A DNA stretch of 64,000 nucleotides from Pezizomycotina sp. ARF18. Lineage: Eukaryota; Ascomycota. The notes below the pieces were generated by a model. That model searched no databases and was not told the origin of the DNA. It saw only the letters and a program-made list of their open reading frames with translations. Positions 62,001 through 64,000 of this stretch are shown piece after piece. A program made the translations under genes and the position numbers. The stretch covers positions 62,001-126,000 of the forward strand of contig AZLU01000003.1 in NCBI GenBank assembly GCA_002224055.1, written 5' to 3'. Position 1 is the first letter of the stretch. The number at the start of each line of letters is the position of its first letter.

Positions 62001-64000
62001 GAAGGGGGAAACAGGCATTCCTTTTCGCCAACACTTGTTGCCTCAACCACGCCGACAAGGGAACGTGGAGTTGTTCCAGGAGCTTTTGAAAAAGTAAAGG
62101 ATGAGGCATTCCATGGGCAATTTCTCTCAAAGATATTGCCGACGCTCGGACCGAAATCATCATATGCATTACAATGCACCTTCGACTGCAGTCGCATCAT
62201 GTTCCCCAGTAAAAATTGTCGGTTGTTTTTCTTTTTCGTAAGTGTTATCGAACCATTGAAATTTCCTTCCAGACGGTCGACCAGGTTCGGTTTCTCTTTC
62301 GAAACGCGGAAGCAAAGTAATTGATTATTATCGATTGTAATCGCTTTCCCTTTTCGTTGCGTTTAAGGAATCTTTGGCAAGAATTTTGCTCTCCACTACA
62401 ACCTGGCTGCTTTTCGCAACTGTTTGAATACCGTGGAGATAGGATCTTCCTGTGCAGAGAGATCGCTGCTTCTTTCCACTTGCCAGCCAAGCAGGGATCC
62501 TCCGAAACAGACAAGCCCTGATAAGGTCGAAAAGCCTCACTGGGAAGCTTCGAAAATTCGAGAGTGCTCCCACCTCAAAAAAAAAAAAAAAAATACCGAA
62601 ACCGGCCCTGTAGCTTGGCTTGGCTGAAGGTGAAGAAAAAGATGAATAGTACCTGAAGCGTGAGTTACAAGTTGGAAACCCCCACGAAGAGAGGGCCCCA
62701 CTTATCATCAGCTTTTTTTTTCTATGCGTTAGGGTGAGAAAAAGGAAAAGGTCTGTACCGATTTCAGCCTGACGTCCGCGTGGGACTTCTCGAAGCACCG
62801 AAAGATGTGCAAGCTTTCTAATGTAGAGTCAGTTTGATTCATTAAATTCCCTAAATCCCCAAGGGCCTTACTCTTTCTTTCGTTGATTGGAAGTATTGAA
62901 CCAGAATCCGGTTTCAAGTTGCAACACGACCGGACATTGCACTTGCAATAAACAAAAACCAAAATAAAATAAAATAAAAGGAACGATTGCAATTGGCCCC
63001 AAAGTCTGGATTATTTTGAACTATTCAAGTCGTGCAGCAAAGAGAAAGCAATAGCAAAGTTCCGATGCCGTGCAACCAACTAAGACCTTCTGCAGCTGCT
63101 ATGAGCTCATGAGCCAGATTGAGATAAGCGGTATATACCTTTGAAGTTTGGTTCTTCAAGCGAAAGCTTACTGCTGACACCATCGCTTCCGTTTTTTTGG
63201 TGACGGTTTTTTATTGTGGGAATCTGTGCAACACACTAGTGGAAAAAACTCACGTAATGAATGCAAGTAATGAATGCAAAAGCACTCGGTTGAGAAACGC
63301 TTTAAGGCAAATGAATCCATTCCTAAACCGTATTCATGCGTTCTAACTTCTCGGAGACAATTGACGCGCTACAAAAAAAATAAATAAATAAATAAAATAA
63401 TAAAAAAAAATGGAGATGGAAAGAATCAGATGGAGCTCAAAAAATATTCAGACTAAAGCCGGTTCAAAAGGAGCATGATTGGGAGAGGAAAAGGGAGAGA
63501 GACATACCTCACAGTATAACCAGGTTCTTGATCATATGAGAGTCTTTCTGGATTCCACCTGCAGCTCGCCACGGTGCTTGCCTTTTGCAATTGGGATGAA
63601 AAGGCCATGCTAGGCCATGCCACGCTGCGCGTTTCAAACTGACTGCGAGCGATACTCGCGAGAGCGCTCAGTCGAAACTTCTGGAGCTCTTCGAACTTCG
63701 AACACCTCCCGCGTTCTAAAAAGAATGAAGTATAGTGTGGCCGGAGGATCCTGCGTTACCACTCATGCGGCGTATGTGAGATAGTGAGACAAAAGTGAGA
63801 GAATTAAAATTATCGGACTAATTGCTGTATTTCGCCACTAGCTGCGGCTATTGTGGAAATATCCCGTCCTTCTAGGTCTCGTCAATGACGGTAACGATGA
63901 TGATCGTGATGATGATTGAAGCTTTAGATTTCCATTGGAAGGAAGGACGAAGGAAGGATTCTAGAAAGAGTTTTCGGGATGAATAAAAAATAAAAAATCT
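59045..64000. other. Noncoding region upstream of STE20
   Basis: No gene recognised. It holds purine-rich and A-rich blocks at 59090-59300 and 59540-59680, a T run near 60292-60306, an imperfect GC-richer stem (AGCCCTCC with GGAGGGCT, about 60931-60976), the second copy of the 100-bp repeat, an A run near 62576-62593 and a tandem GTAATGAATGCAA pair near 63253-63279. Part is probably the STE20 promoter and long leader. Open frames here are short and unlike any family. Confidence 0.55.
61640..61739. repeat. 100-bp perfect direct repeat, copy 2
   Basis: Exact copy of 57835-57934 in the same orientation, preceded by a 16-base A run. It lies about 2.6 kb upstream of the putative STE20 start, in noncoding DNA. 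On the minus strand each copy can be read as an open frame ending in poly-Phe from the A run, but that frame has no supporting context. Confidence 0.95.

Overview
The window looks like nuclear DNA of a filamentous ascomycete (Pezizomycotina). The signs are short GT-AG introns with TACTAAC-type branch points, a two-part HET incompatibility protein, a fungal caspase-like protein, a Ser/Thr-rich secreted protein with a Cys-rich tail, and ascomycete versions of core cell-biology genes. The HET architecture would fit Leotiomycetes, but that is a guess. Coding islands are separated by long AT-rich stretches with unusually many A or T runs of 15-32 bases and several microsatellites.

Layout, left to right. 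1-0.7 kb: partial alpha-arrestin (minus). 5.4-7.3 kb: caspase-like protein (minus). 7.3-16.2 kb: gene-poor, with a miniature inverted-repeat element at 11.2-11.5 kb and microsatellites. 16.2-17.4 kb: decayed SRPK-like kinase (plus), facing a histidine acid phosphatase/phytase (minus) at 17.6-19.0 kb. 20.0-22.6 kb: HET protein (plus). 23.3-25.4 kb: disordered, probably nuclear protein (minus). 26.2-27.6 kb: F-actin capping protein alpha (plus, eight exons, intact). 28.1-28.6 kb: Sft1/Bet1-type SNARE (minus, intact). 29.8-30.6 kb: acidic Cys-containing hypothetical protein. 30.6-36.9 kb: gene desert. 36.9-39.4 kb: ESCRT-0 subunit Hse1 (minus). 41.3-42.2 kb: hypothetical protein. 43.1-44.0 kb: HExxH metallopeptidase fragments. 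47.5-50.3 kb: secreted mucin-like protein. 51.4-52.0 kb: hypothetical protein. 53.1-54.0 kb: OMP decarboxylase pyrG. 55.5-59.0 kb: PAK kinase Ste20 (minus). 59.0-64.0 kb: noncoding, with one copy of a 100-bp perfect repeat whose other copy lies in a Ste20 intron.

The most striking global property is that nearly every recognisable gene is broken by small frameshifts, many readable as loss of one base from a 2-5 base homopolymer. These hit genes expected to be essential or highly conserved (Hse1, Ste20, pyrG) as well as accessory ones, while the capping protein and SNARE genes are clean over all exons. Unpolished long-read errors are the simplest explanation for most of them. The pyrG active-site loop gap and the kinase relic look more like real decay.

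Functionally the core genes (actin capping, Golgi SNARE, ESCRT-0, PAK kinase, arrestin, pyrG) cover trafficking, polarity and nucleotide synthesis without forming one pathway. The accessory genes (caspase-like, HET, phytase, secreted mucin-like protein, metallopeptidase) suit self/non-self death responses and secretion. I found no convincing retroelement, virus copy, tRNA, rRNA or CRISPR array.
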